Source: Septoria linicola
Taxonomy: Eukaryota; Ascomycota; Dothideomycetes; Mycosphaerellales; Mycosphaerellaceae
Length of the DNA: 64,000 bases
Reading direction: 5' to 3'
Assembly: GCA_024114885.1 (NCBI GenBank)
Contig: CP099423.1
Location: 1,984,001-2,048,000 of the forward strand
The notes below the pieces were generated by a model, which searched no databases, was not told the origin of the DNA, and was given only the letters and a program-made list of their open reading frames with translations. This document shows, piece by piece, positions 44,299 through 55,044 of the stretch (the first letter of the stretch is position 1; every line of letters begins with the position of its first letter). Position numbers and translations under genes: made by a program.

Positions 44299-46430
44299 TA
44301 TATAGTAAGATTTTAGAAGTAAAGATAAATATAAATATATTAATATACTAAAATATATTAACCTTAACCTTAATCTTTATTCTTTAGTAGTAGACGCGCG
44401 TCTAAGATAGTAGCTAAACTAGCGAAGCTAGTCGCTATAGCCTTACTTACCCTATTAGTAATAGTAAGAGTAATCTACTTCTCTATTACTATAATCTCTA
44501 GCTAATTACTACTACTATCTCTCTTTACTAGCTCCTTACGCTATAGAGCTATATTAGTATTAAACTAGCGCTTCTACTCTTTATTACGCTACTCTTCCGC
44601 TACTATTCTTCGCTCTTTATATCTCGTATTCTTCTCTATAACGCGGTTCTTACGAGCTACCTTCTCTTTCGTATAACGATTAGCCTACGCTATTATATTA
44701 TTAATAAAGCCCTTATTACGCGTCTTAGATCGCTCCTCTATATCTATCGCGTACTTATACTTAGAACTAACCTTTAGAAGATTTAGAGGATTCTAAGAGT
44801 CGTTAGTAGTAGAGATTAAGTTATAGGTATATTTATCGATAGCTTTAGTATACTTAATAATAGTAGTACTAGTACGCGTCTTATTCTTCTTCTTAATCTC
44901 GATACGTACGAGCTTCGCGATTAGGTTATCGATATATATATCGAACTAGTTACGATTATAGCTAGTACTAATAATACGCTACTACTACTAATTAATCCGT
45001 ATAGGAATCTAGCTAATAATAGTAGAGTAGTTCCTACTATTAGAGCTACTAAATATAGTCTAAAATAATAAAGTAATATATAGTCTATAATAGCTTAAGA
45101 GCTCCTTTTATATTACTTCTATCTACTTCTACTTAGAGATACTATTCTTAAAGGTATTAGAATACTTATCTAAGTACTTTATAGTCGCTATAATAGTCTC
45201 TTTAGACTAGATATACTATACCTTCTTTTTCTTCTAGACTCTATTACGATTACGTTCGGTCTATATATCGATCTTAACCTCTATATTATTTCTCTTATTC
45301 TAGTCTACTTAATTATATCTATTTAGAAAGCTAGCTAGATCCTACTTATACTCTATCTTTATAGCCTCTTATATAGTATAGATATTCAGCTCTAGTAGGA
45401 TTCTAGTAGTAGCTAGTATATTTATAGTAGACGACGCTAGAGTAGATAGAGGTATATTCTAAGGCTATATCGAACCTTAGACCGGTTTAGTTATAGTAGG
45501 AGCTATAGCGATTACCTAACTATAACTAACTATCCTTTCTCTTATTAGTAGTTTAGGTATAGGCGTATTACTAGATCGCGAATCTATAGAGGTAGCTAGT
45601 TAAGTAGGCTAGGTAACGAATAGCGCGCTTACTAGTAGTAGTATAAGCTAAAGCGATAGTAATAGCTCTTAAGCTAATACTACTATATACTATCTCGTAT
45701 ACGATATCGTCTATAGCTATAAGCCTATTATATTATACTCCGATATAGCCTCTAGACTTAGCTATATATTATTTAGCTATAGTAGATATAGTAAAGAGCT
45801 TAGAATAGTCTTAAATATACTAGAGTATAGCGGTATCTAATATAGAGATAATTCGATATATACTAGTAAGTATATACTAGTAGCTCTACTATTTATATAC
45901 CTATTACTATAGACTAGTATAGTCTAAGGCGTATAGTACTATCTACTTAGTATATATAGTAGAGGCGACGATTAAGGCCTATTATATATATTCTACTAGC
46001 TATAATAGCTTCTACTAATATTCGTATATATAGTATTTACGCTATACTATAAGGATAGCGGTAGTTACGAGCTCGTTATATACTACTAACTCTACTTATC
46101 TAATATACTATTCTAAGGAGCCTATAGATAGTATATACTAACGATAAGCTATAGCGTAATATTAATAACGATTAAGGTAGATATATAGACGTAGGTTATA
46201 CTAGTACGCGTCGTAAGGACGCGTTTACTATATAGATATAATACTATAGCCGCTAGTAATAGCGTAAATATACTATATCTAATAGAATAGCTAGTTTATA
46301 GGTAAATAGGCACTTCTAGTAGCTAGTATTATAAGATAAAGAAAGAGAGTTTACTACGCCTAATTTAGTATAGTATACTAATTTAAATTCGATAGTATTA
46401 TTTATATAGCGTTACTAGCCTACTAGCACG
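44299..46430. other. RIP-saturated DNA, outer element right arm, unassigned
   Basis: About 2.1 kb. On the minus strand around 44530-44700 the sequence reads as a charged Lys/Arg/Glu-rich stretch (KEKVARKNRVIEKNTRYKER) like a C-terminal tail of a DNA-binding or transposase protein, with upstream coding-like blocks towards 46.2 kb. It could be the outer element's transposase on the minus strand, but no catalytic motif is secure. Confidence 0.4.
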
Positions 46431-46470
46431 TGCATTACGCAGCTAATAGATCCACTCTATTCGGTCACAG

Positions 46471-46489
46471 CTAGACGGTAAACATGCTC
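46471..46489. repeat. Right terminal inverted repeat (19 bp) next to TA
   Basis: ctagacggtaaacatgctc; inverse complement of the left repeat except one C/T difference. It is followed by TA (46490-46491). Confidence 0.85.
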
Positions 46490-47213
46490 TATTGCTATCC
46501 TTGCCATGATCATTTTGCCATGTTTCAGCCGACTCGGCGACGAGAGTTCGTTGGCGCAGCCGCGGAGCCCCATCTCCCGCAAGGCGTTTGATTCGAGTTC
46601 CGAATCACCCTATTGGCCACGCTTGAGGTCCATATCAGCAAGGGGCACGCGACAACAGTTGTTGACAACCAGGTCGACTCCGCCTTATATACGGCCTCAT
46701 CGATTTTGAGCACAGCTGCTCGCAGTCAAAGTCTGGTCTTGCCTATTGATACCCTGCAGTCCATTTTGGCAGCAATGCCGCGCTCGACCGACGTCGACGA
46801 CGCATGGCGACGAACACGCCAGAGACGCGTGGACAGAAGCACTCAGTGTAAGGCGCTCGCCTTGTAAGACGCGTGCTGTGTGCAAGTGGTCGGATTTGGA
46901 GTCCTGCAAGCCAGAATTGTCGAGGTGTACCGGTTCAAGGGCCTGACATTTCACCCATGCCAATAAAACCGTGACAGAGCAAAGTGGCTTCCTCAGATTG
47001 CTTAGCAGCGTAAGTCCATTGGTGTTTTCTGCTTGAGCAGAAGCGCGTACGACCTGATAGTCCTACATACCAAGGAGGAATATGTCTCAGACGTTCTTGC
47101 TGCCAATGCCCAGATGCACTCACCATGACGTACACAATCGAACATCGTAGCGGCAAACAACATGTTGGCGAAACATTTCATAGACCTCACTAGATAACAA
47201 TCGCAGCTCAAAC
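46490..47213. other. Right flank of the element to the SDR gene
   Basis: About 720 bp of normal composition. Short frames at 46613-46867 (plus) and 46697-46963 (minus) overlap each other antisense and have no motif. The 3' part should contain the SDR promoter. Confidence 0.45.
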
Positions 47214-48190
47214 ATGCCGAAGACTGCTATAATCTCCGGCGGCGCAAGAGGCATCGGAAGATGTCTCGTGAGAAGATTCTTGGAGATAGGCTACAAGGTA
47301 AGCTCACCTAGGCAGGCTATATGCTATTCGTGCTGATGCCGCGGTAGGTCTATGTCTTCGACATTGATGAGGACGAGCTCAACCACACCGTCAAGACACA
47401 CCTCAAGAAGTATTCTGATGACCATCTCTTGGGTTCCAGCATATGCAACCTACGCAATGTTGAGGAAATTCGTGAGAAAGTGGACGCGGCAGCCAAGTTC
47501 TTGGGCGGCCGGATCGATGTGCTCGTCAACAATGGCAAGTCGACACAGCATCCTCATATGCTCGAACTCACTGACAAGCCTGGACAGGTGGCATCGCATC
47601 TCCCAAATGGAAAGATAATCAGACGATGTTCAACAAAGACACTGTAGAGCAGTGGCAGGCGTACGTTCAGTGCGCGCTATGAATTGATCACAGCATGGCT
47701 GTCTGACTTGCACCTCAGCTACATTGAGACCAACCTCACAGCTCCGTACGTTGTCTCGCAAGCAGTTCTACCGTATATGAAGAATGAGCAGCGCGCTCAA
47801 GATCACAATACTAGCGAGGCAGGCCCATGTATTATACACATCGGCTCCTTCCGCGCATTCCAGAGTGACCCAAACCAAGAAGGTTATGCATCGACCAAAG
47901 CTGGTCAGCTCGGTCTGATGCACAGCATGGCTGTCAGTCTGAAGCCTTTCGGCATCCGTGTCAACTTGGTGGCACCTGGCAGGATCAAGGTTGCCCACGA
48001 GAGTAAAGACGGTGACGAGAAGGGCACGAGTTGGTCGGAGCTGAACGAAGAGAAGGACGTTGCGGACCATCTGGCCAATCGAGCAGGTCGACCGAAGGAC
48101 ATTGCAGACGCTGTCGAGTTCCTAGTCAACGCTGGCTTTGTTACTGCGCAGGACATCACGGTAAATGGTGGCGCAACGAAGACCAAATAG
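47214..48190 (+). CDS. Short-chain dehydrogenase/reductase
   Basis: NAD(P)-dependent oxidoreductase of the classical SDR type, about 271 aa from four exons: 47214-47297, 47348-47534, 47588-47660 and 47719-48190. The cofactor motif is SGGARGIG (9-16); VNNGG (88-92) follows; the catalytic residues are Ser158 (HIGSF), Tyr171 and Lys175 (YASTK). The C-terminal QDITVNGGATKTK is typical for sugar or polyol-type SDRs. The second intron (47535-47587, 53 nt) is a GC-AG intron with donor GCAAGT; removing it joins NNG to GIASPKWKDNQTM and continues into VEQWQAYIETNLTAPY, as the family requires. Without splicing the frame ends early. The substrate cannot be read from sequence. Confidence 0.92.
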
Positions 48191-48472
48191 ATTTCCATCG
48201 AAGTCTCGGACAGGAAGTTGACCATAGAGCTATAGAGCATAGGGAAGGCTGGTACATTATATTACGATTGACGACGATGCAGCAAGCATAGAATATTGCA
48301 CTGCTCCTGCACGAAGCTGACTGAGCAAGCGAAGCACCCCATTTCGGTAACCCGGCACGGAAAGGCTTCAGCTCCATCTTTCCATCCTTCACTTTAGCTT
48401 TTGCCTACTTTCTGCTGAACGGCAGCAGGTCATCGGTCACCATACTGCTACAGAAAAAGCACAGATGCGAAC

Positions 48473-49459
48473 ATGGGCTCGTCTGATAACAGATCTACAC
48501 GGCAGGACGAGCCCAACATCTCGAAAGCATCTCAGAGCATCAACCCATTCGAGCTACCCTCAGCGTTACTCCGAGCTGCTTACCTAGTGGGAAAGATACC
48601 AGTGAAAGCAGATCGCAGCGACCCAAGAGTTTCTTACGCTGTCTACGTGCCTGAGCAGTACTGCGCTGTTCATGACGCTCTGCAGAATTCCGAGCTTGAA
48701 TTTTCCAACAGGCTCCCTCTGGTCGTCAACGTGCACAGCACTCGACGAGATGCAATAACTTGTTGCGACTCTCTAATCGACTTTGCCGATAAGCACGGCG
48801 TGGCTGTATTAGCACCACTATTCCCACTATTCCCAGCTGGACTAGACTCTCCTTTCGATCTGGACAGCTACAAGAATCTTCGAAGTGAGACTCTGCAGTC
48901 TGATCTCAGGCTTCTCGACATGCTCAACGAAGTCGGCCACATCTGGCCTGGCACCAGCACAGATCCGATCATCCTTTGTGGCTTCTCGGGAGGAGCGCAA
49001 TTTGTGCATAGGTTCACGTACCTTAACCCCGAAAGAATTTCAGCTGTTGCGATTGCTGCTCCGGGACAAGTCACCAAGCTAAACTCAGAGCCATGGCCTA
49101 AAGGAATTGGAAATGCTTCTGCAGTGTTCCCGGGCGAGGAGATTGACATTGCTGCGATTGCAAAGATTGAGGACATCCTGCTGCTAGTCGGAGAAGACGA
49201 TGTATCCTCTGAAGGACAAGTCGATTTGCTGCAGTGGATGGCAGCCAGAAAGGCAAAGCTGGAGGGAGAGACAGTCCACGAGAAACTTGGTAGGACAAGT
49301 CGTGTGCAGTCTATCAAGTCTCTTCAGCACAATTGGCAGAAAAATGGCATCGAAGCTGAGCTCGAGATCGTGCCAGGTGTCGGACACAGCTATCAAGATC
49401 TTCTGCCATCTTTGATAGCTTGGCTGAGGGAGTGTTCAGCTGTTGTTGACAGAGAATGA
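48473..49459 (+). CDS. Alpha/beta hydrolase
   Basis: Single exon, 328 aa. The nucleophile elbow is CGFSGGAQ with Ser172 (codon 48986-48988); a strand HGVAVLAPLFPLFPAG precedes it; the C-terminal VPGVGHSYQDLL carries the likely catalytic His; an acidic residue in LLLVGEDDVSSEG (about 241-244) probably completes the triad. No signal peptide is evident, so it is probably cytosolic. It resembles uncharacterised fungal esterase-like hydrolases. It lies 283 bp after the SDR on the same strand; co-function is possible but unproven. Confidence 0.85.
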   Translation: MGSSDNRSTRQDEPNISKASQSINPFELPSALLRAAYLVGKIPVKADRSDPRVSYAVYVPEQYCAVHDALQNSELEFSNRLPLVVNVHSTRRDAITCCDSLIDFADKHGVAVLAPLFPLFPAGLDSPFDLDSYKNLRSETLQSDLRLLDMLNEVGHIWPGTSTDPIILCGFSGGAQFVHRFTYLNPERISAVAIAAPGQVTKLNSEPWPKGIGNASAVFPGEEIDIAAIAKIEDILLLVGEDDVSSEGQVDLLQWMAARKAKLEGETVHEKLGRTSRVQSIKSLQHNWQKNGIEAELEIVPGVGHSYQDLLPSLIAWLRECSAVVDRE

Positions 49460-49468
49460 TGCTGTAGC

Positions 49469-50928
49469 TCATCTTCGAGCAAGACGTCTTCGTGCAGCCT
49501 TCTTCGCCTTTCCAACGTTCTCCCAGCTAATTTTTACAGCATGGAATTGAGGCTCAACCTCAGGCTCGACAGCGTCTGCCCTACCCGATTTATCTCTCGG
49601 CTTTCTCTGGACATTACCCGTTGTTTTGACTCTGGCAGCCGATGTACTTTGAGGCTGGACCAAGTTTTCTCCGGCGTTGTCTTCCTTTCCAGTGGTTGTC
49701 CGTCGATCAGCTTTAGTGCATAGCAGCTCATGCCCAAGATCGTTCTCGTAGAGAACGTCTTGACGAATGATCTGCGCTCTTCTGGCATCTCTGACTGCAA
49801 TGTCTTTGATGATAGCCCCTTGACGAATGATTTGCGCTCTTCTGGAATCTCTGACTGCAATTTCTTTCATAATAGCCCTGATTCGCGAATTGCGACGATC
49901 TTCCGCAGACACCGTGGGCAGGCCCCTGATGATAAGTCGCCATTTCTGTTGATCGATGGTGATCGCCTTTGTAAATAGTCCATCTTCGCAGCTATTGACT
50001 GCGAGCGATCTGAAGTGCGCCAGAGCTACAGCAAAAGAAGGGCCCGGCGTATTGGAGGGATGCCAGTGTGTACCCCAAGACAGACCTCCTCGGATAACTT
50101 GTATGGCGCCCAACATTCTCACCGACACGTTCGAGCATGACTCGCACCACCATTCAAAATTCACCCAGCCCTGCAGAGTACCATTGCCTTGCCACTTTGG
50201 CGAGCTGCATGTGCCGCGTGCGCGTGGCACGATTTCACCCAAGCTCAACTCTGCCGAGAGCGACATGTGAACGAAGAACGTCCCTGGGTGTTTCCGACAT
50301 GCACTGGCTGCATTCCGGATATTGAAAGCTTCTGGAGCCGTGGCAGCCGCAACATCTCGGCACACCAGTCCGCTCCGAAGTATTCGAAATAGTGTGACGG
50401 CAACGCGAGATATCGCAGAGCTTTGCAATGCGTCAGTCTCGCGAGCAAGCGTAAGCCTGAAGATGGCCACTCGGAATGGTCAAGCTCAGTAAGATCCAGG
50501 TTGCCCAACTGATTGGCGATCTGTGTTGGCAGTGTAAAGAATACCTTATCTATCTCCCGGGCTTGGCCAAAGCTGAATTGATTGAGCCTAAGGAATGGAC
50601 GTGTCGCCTCGCAGTAGACTTGTCTGCATGTTCGGAGAAGCGTAAGGACCTGTCTTTTACCACAGTATTTCTGGCACCGTGATCTGGCTGAATCAGTCAT
50701 TGGCAGTGATCCAGTCATGATACCACGGTAGATGAGCGCTGGTGGTATGACACCGTCTCCTCGAGAGTTGTGAAAGTCGCAATCATGCTGATGTGGTCTG
50801 TCCAACATATCAGGCTCGACCAGTGTGAACTTCCAAATCGTTTCGCGAAGCTCCCCCGGTAGTCTCAGAAGCGGACAATCCCTGTCCACCAGCCGGAGTG
50901 CTTTGATGGCTTTCGGAAGCGTGTCCAT
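49469..50928 (-). CDS. F-box-like protein A (tandem paralogue), two exons
   Basis: The start MDTLPKAIKALRLVDRD at 50928 leads into CPLLRLPGELRETIWKFTL (F-box-like core) and TLLRTCRQVYCEATRPFLRL, a pattern shared by a large fungal family of unknown function. Exon 1 is 50305-50928 and exon 2 is 49469-50248. The 56-nt intron (donor GTGCAT, acceptor GCAGAG) is tentative but restores frame; the alternative is a frameshift. Spliced length is 467 aa. Exon 2 has GWVNFEWWCESCSNVSV, equivalent to a WCKQC region in paralogue B, and a basic C-terminus with a 20-residue unit repeated twice (RRAQIIRQ ends each), from a 60-bp DNA duplication. It faces the hydrolase gene tail-to-tail with only 9 bp between stops. 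Confidence 0.6.
49759..49878. repeat. 60-bp tandem duplication inside F-box-like gene A
   Basis: Two copies, 49759-49818 and 49819-49878, each starting cttgacgaatgat and ending atagccc, differ at a few positions. The length is a multiple of three, so the reading frame is kept and 20 residues are duplicated. Confidence 0.9.
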
Positions 50929-51092
50929 GGTATATGTTGCGACCGCAGGTCTGATCTTGTACCGTTCTGTGTTGTGTCTTGAATGTGAATAGAAGAGCCT
51001 GCAGCCGAGAGTCTGATCACGCCTTCTACACACTTGGTAGACTATATACGGTGTCCGGTATCGAGCATAATTATTGTTTGTCTTGGCATGGA

Positions 51093-52517
51093 TTACTCTC
51101 TTGGTACCCGCTTCTTCGCATTACGCTTCTGGTCGACCACGTCTTCACGGCCTGCCTGAAACCTTGTGGCCGCAGCCTTGATCTCGACCTTTTGCTGTAT
51201 AGCTGCTCGCTTTTCTCTATTCATGTTCCGCCGCTGTCGATCATCGATCACCTGCTTCTGAGCTTCTGCACCTTGTCTCGCTTTCACTGCAGTCTTGCAG
51301 CGACGGTCTGCTTTGGAGATGCTTTCCCACTTTTCGTCTGAGCTTTCATCTTCAAAACAATGGGTGGGATCCAGTTTCCGCTGTGGCTGCGCGTGTCGCT
51401 CAATGCGACTGACTTTCATCTGCGCGATGGAGAGCTCTGCCAGGCGTCGTTGACGAACAGAAGGCGCATCCTGAGAAATGCCCCAGACCGACATGTGGCA
51501 CCATTTTTGATCGACTTGGATTTGCGACACGTACGGATATGCCTCGCTATGAGTAGGTATCAAGACCGGCAGTAGTTCGAATGATCTCCACTGGAACCAA
51601 TTGATCATGTGTTCCGCGTCCCAATGCAAGCGGTCACGGCGGCACAACACTGTTTGCACCACTTTTCCGTACTCACAACTTGCACACCGGTACTATTCGC
51701 GAGCTGCGGCACTCTGGAGCATCTGTCGTGCGCACAAGGAGCCTGGTCCTTGATGCAGAGGACTTGACCGAATGTAGCATAGAGCTCCTCCACTGTTGGA
51801 CTGACTGCTGGACTTGTTCTGCTCGTTGTTGTCGCTTTGGGCGACAGAGAAATTCTCAACGCTTCCAGCGTCGGCACCTAAGCCAGCCTCACTACCCAGT
51901 ATCGACCGCCTTTAATGAAGCGAGGGGGCAACTCGAGATGCTGAAGCCCTTTGAGTGCAGGCAATAGTTCGCTGAAACGATTTTGGTCCGCTTGGCCATG
52001 GCTGGCATAACTGTAGTACGTGTAGTAGTAGTCGTGTATAGTCAAGCTAGATATACGACCTTTTTCGGCCTCGGAAAGTTGTTCAAGGCAGTCCAGCATT
52101 TCATTGCCTCTGAGGAAGGTAAGGTTTATATCTTGCTTGCTCCAGATATCCAGTGCTTCAGAACTGATCTGCTTGCAGACTCGGAACACAGACTCGGAAC
52201 AGAGCGAACCCTTTGCGATGAACACAAGACTGGTAACACTTCTCCTCGGATCGACTCTTAGGACCAGGGGGGTGTGAGCGTACACGCTTCAGAGCCGCCG
52301 CAGGTGGTATCGTAAATCCAGCATTTGGGCCGTGGAATTCACACGATGGATCGTGCTTGCGGTCGAGTAGCGGCACCTCACAGAGGCTTAAAGTCCAGAT
52401 TATGTCTCTCAGCTCACGTGGTAAGCCCAGTAGCGTCGCTCTGGATGACGTTGGTTTGCGGTCGACGATGCTCGATACTCTGAAAGCCTTCGAAATGCCT
52501 GTGTTTATTGCGGCCAT
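51093..52517 (-). pseudogene. F-box-like paralogue B, disrupted
   Basis: Starts MAAINTGISKAFRVSSIVD and aligns with paralogue A: LLGLPRELRDIIWTLSL, then FALFR-VCKQISSEALDIW, LQHLELPPRFIKG, VPTLEALRISLS, TEKWCKQC, RDRLHWDAEHMINWFQW, and a long Lys/Arg/Gln-rich C-terminal helix. Three lesions: a 13-bp tandem duplication (52176-52201, unit cagactcggaaca) shifts the frame at VCKQI; a TAG interrupts it just before VPTLEAL (about 51878-51880); and a 1-nt shift lies between WCKQC and LCRRDRLHW (about 51650-51660). Removing one 13-bp copy would restore the first junction exactly. It is probably non-functional or expressed only as fragments. Confidence 0.75.
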
Positions 52518-52775
52518 GGGTATGCTTGCAAGGTCGGTGTGGGCGCGAGTTTGGGTTACTCTCTTGCGATTCCTTCTATGCGCCGCGGGCTTGTGACTGT
52601 TCTGCTTATATCGTATTCCGATCGTTTTGAGGCGGGTCAGTCATTGAGTTGGTGGCCCGAGAGTTAGTCAATCCTTCGATTGTGGCTGAGCGTGTGACTC
52701 CAAAGAGGTGTCTAGATTGAGACCTAGCGCGCGGCCGAGCCAAGCTACCCCAATACAAGGAGCAGCTCTACCCAG

Positions 52776-54590
52776 CTACGCATCCTTCGCTGAGCCGCCT
52801 TTCACTGTGACATTAGCAGTCTTCCCCACTCCATTGTCATCAGCCACCACAACACCCTCAATACTGTCTTTGGCAACGACGTGGCCCGCAACAGCTACTT
52901 CACCAGTATTCAGCGCCTCGGCAAACGCCATACGCTTTGGCAACAGATACCGAACGTCAACATATCGCAATGTGCAAGTCATCGCAATGCAGAGGACCCA
53001 TATCGCAATGCACGATTGCCATCCATATTTGTCTAAGTCACTGTTAGTCCAGGAAGAACAATATGATTCTTGACAACTCACAAAAAGGCGCCTGGCTCGC
53101 TGGCCAAACCAAAACTTGCGACCAGGCAGAAATAGCATAGTAGCCTGCAACTGCTACGCCGACGATCAAACTGCGAGCTTCTGGGTCTTGCGGGATTCTG
53201 TGAACGTGCTATCAGCAGATTGTCTCATTCCCCACAGGCACCGCCTACTGTACTTACAGATCAGAAAGCCAAGCGAATATCAGCGGCGCTGTACCTAGGG
53301 CGACATAGTTGATGAAGTAGCTGGCATAGGCAGCGGACACGGGCACCGATGTTGGGTGACTCGTCCAGATCGACATGATGATACAAGGGATCAATCCAAT
53401 GACGCCCTGGGTCACGATCAGAGTCCACCGTGTTTGGAGGGCATCGGACAGGAGTGCCCAAATCCAGACTGAGAAATGTCAGCTTCGCAACAGAATCACA
53501 GTCAGAGTCATGCAGGACATACCAAACGCGACGTTGATCGCACCGCCTCCAATCGGAATCACATTCACTTCTTCAGTCGTCCATCTTCTCGAACCGTCTG
53601 CTCGCAACTGGGCTTTTAGGAAAAGCCCGAAGTAGACATAGCCGTAAGTAGCCAAGACTGTACCAGCGTACAAGATCGCGACGAAGTAGACGACCCAGGA
53701 TGAGAATGTCCTCTTCGCACTTGCCCAGGTTACTGGTCTTGGCTCGGCACGCTTGTGCCTGATCAGACGGCCGATGGCCAGCTCCTGGTCGTTTCTCGTG
53801 AACCAGAAAGCTCGAGGGTTGCGTTTGTTGGGGTAGTCAGGCAGCATGACGATGCCGAGGAAGCCCCAGACTACGGTGATGATGGCGTTGATGACTATGC
53901 GTTATGGTCAGCTTATATGTTGTATACAGTCGCGCAATTCGTGCTCACCGAAAAGCCAGCGCCAACCAGCGAGTCCTATGATTCGGTCAGCTATTTTGTC
54001 GCTGCAATACAGCACCACTTGTGCTCACCAGCATGCCCATCCATAGTACTCATAATAGCTGCCTGCAGCGCTCCAGACAGCATATTCCCAATCGCCTGAC
54101 AAGAATGATAAAATCCCATTCGCTTTGCAAGCTCAGTCGGTGTATACCAATGCATAAAAAGCGTCATCATGCCCGGCCAAGCAGAACTCTCAAACGCCCC
54201 CAAGAACACTCTGATGATATAAACTTGCTTCGCAGAAGTCACCATCGCCATCAGACCAGTCAGAATGCCCCAGCCAATTTCCAAACCTGGCAGCCAGAAG
54301 GAAGGTCGGATGTATGTCATGATGATTTGCGAGGAAACGAGCATGATGCAGTACGCCACGTTGAAGGCTGTAGTGAAGTAGTTGAGCTCGTCGCCATAGA
54401 GGGACAGGTCTTCTTGCATGCCGGAGACGTATGCATTGTTGATGTTCTGCTGGTCCAGGTATTTAATGACTTGTGATAGACAGCCGAAGGTCATCAAGAA
54501 GAGGTCGAGTCTTCGTACAAATGCTCGCTCTTCTTTCGTTCGCTCAGGTGCGGGCGCCAGAAAGGCTGGCTTCTTGGTGAAGAACTTCAT
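52776..54590 (-). CDS. MFS transporter, anion:cation symporter family (Dal5/allantoate permease-like)
   Basis: Six exons: 54029-54590, 53949-53975 (27 nt), 53523-53894, 53258-53468, 53082-53197 and 52776-53032, joining to about 514 aa. Twelve-helix major facilitator. The N-terminus has ERAFVRRLDLFLMTFGCLSQVIKYLDQQNINNAYVSGM, the signature of the Dal5/Fen2/Tna1 group that imports allantoate, pantothenate, nicotinate and similar organic anions (longer motif truncated here by description). GFYHSCQAIGNMLSGALQA and GWRWLFVINAIITVVWGF follow. Exon 2 is only 27 nt but both splice junctions are strong (GTGAGC donors) and it supplies the conserved GLAGWRWLF. The substrate cannot be predicted. It is divergent from the DAO-type oxidase. 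Confidence 0.9.
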
Positions 54591-55044
54591 GGTCGTTGCC
54601 TACACGAGTGTACTGGTGTAAACGTCCAAGTAGAGTTCAGAAGTTGTGGAAAAGAATTATCCCAAGAAGCAGCATGCACTTCTCCATCGGAACCATCATC
54701 GGAAGCACCAAAGTGGACCACATCGCTATCGCACGGGCAAGCAAATCGTCGTTGTACCTCGTGGTCACTATCAATCATGCCCGTGTGGTATCGTAACCTA
54801 GCAAGATCCGCGCCTTGACGGTCCTCCAGGATCTGCCGATAAGGAAGCTTTGAGGAGATAGGCGGGGTCAGGCGGATTGTCGGCCAACTCGAAGTGGCAA
54901 TGCCAGCCGCCGAAGTGCGGACAAGAGGTGCAAGAGGTCGGTCGGAAGTGCTTGGTGTTGACTTAAGCTGCCTTGTTCTCGTTGGCAGTTAGTCTGTGGT
55001 CCGCACGCTCGCGAGCGTACTTTTCGAAAGAGGTCCCTACAGCC
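54591..55044. promoter_or_regulatory. Divergent promoter of transporter and FAD oxidase
   Basis: 454 bp between the divergent starts. The head-to-head arrangement suggests co-regulation. I see no binding site I can name with confidence. Confidence 0.45.

Larger units (their letters stand above)
34201..46489. mobile_element. 12.3-kb composite TIR element flanked by TA, RIP-saturated inside
   Basis: Left end 34201-34219 (gagcatgtttaccgtccag) and right end 46471-46489 (ctagacggtaaacatgctc) are inverted repeats matching at 18 of 19 positions, the one mismatch a C/T transition. Both ends are flanked by TA (34199-34200 and 46490-46491), the target duplication of Tc1/mariner-Fot1-like elements. From about 34385 to 46430 CpA and TpG are nearly absent while CpG is common, and no reading frame of 60 codons survives on either strand. 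That is a RIP signature. The first about 180 bp and last about 60 bp are not saturated. Inside are a Ty3/Gypsy element and two palindromic units, so the 12.3 kb is a nest rather than one transposon. The outer transposase is not recognisable. Confidence 0.85.

Noticed and set aside
34385..46430. Centromere-like or mitochondrial AT-rich DNA
   Set aside because: The depletion is specific to CpA and TpG with CpG retained and retroelement relics present, which RIP explains; no mitochondrial gene is visible.
34201..46489. Starship-type giant element
   Set aside because: The tract has short inverted ends with TA duplications, no sign of a tyrosine-recombinase captain gene at one edge, and no intact cargo.
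46920..46950. tRNA-like B-box (ggttcaag)
   Set aside because: No matching A-box or cloverleaf arms could be drawn around it.
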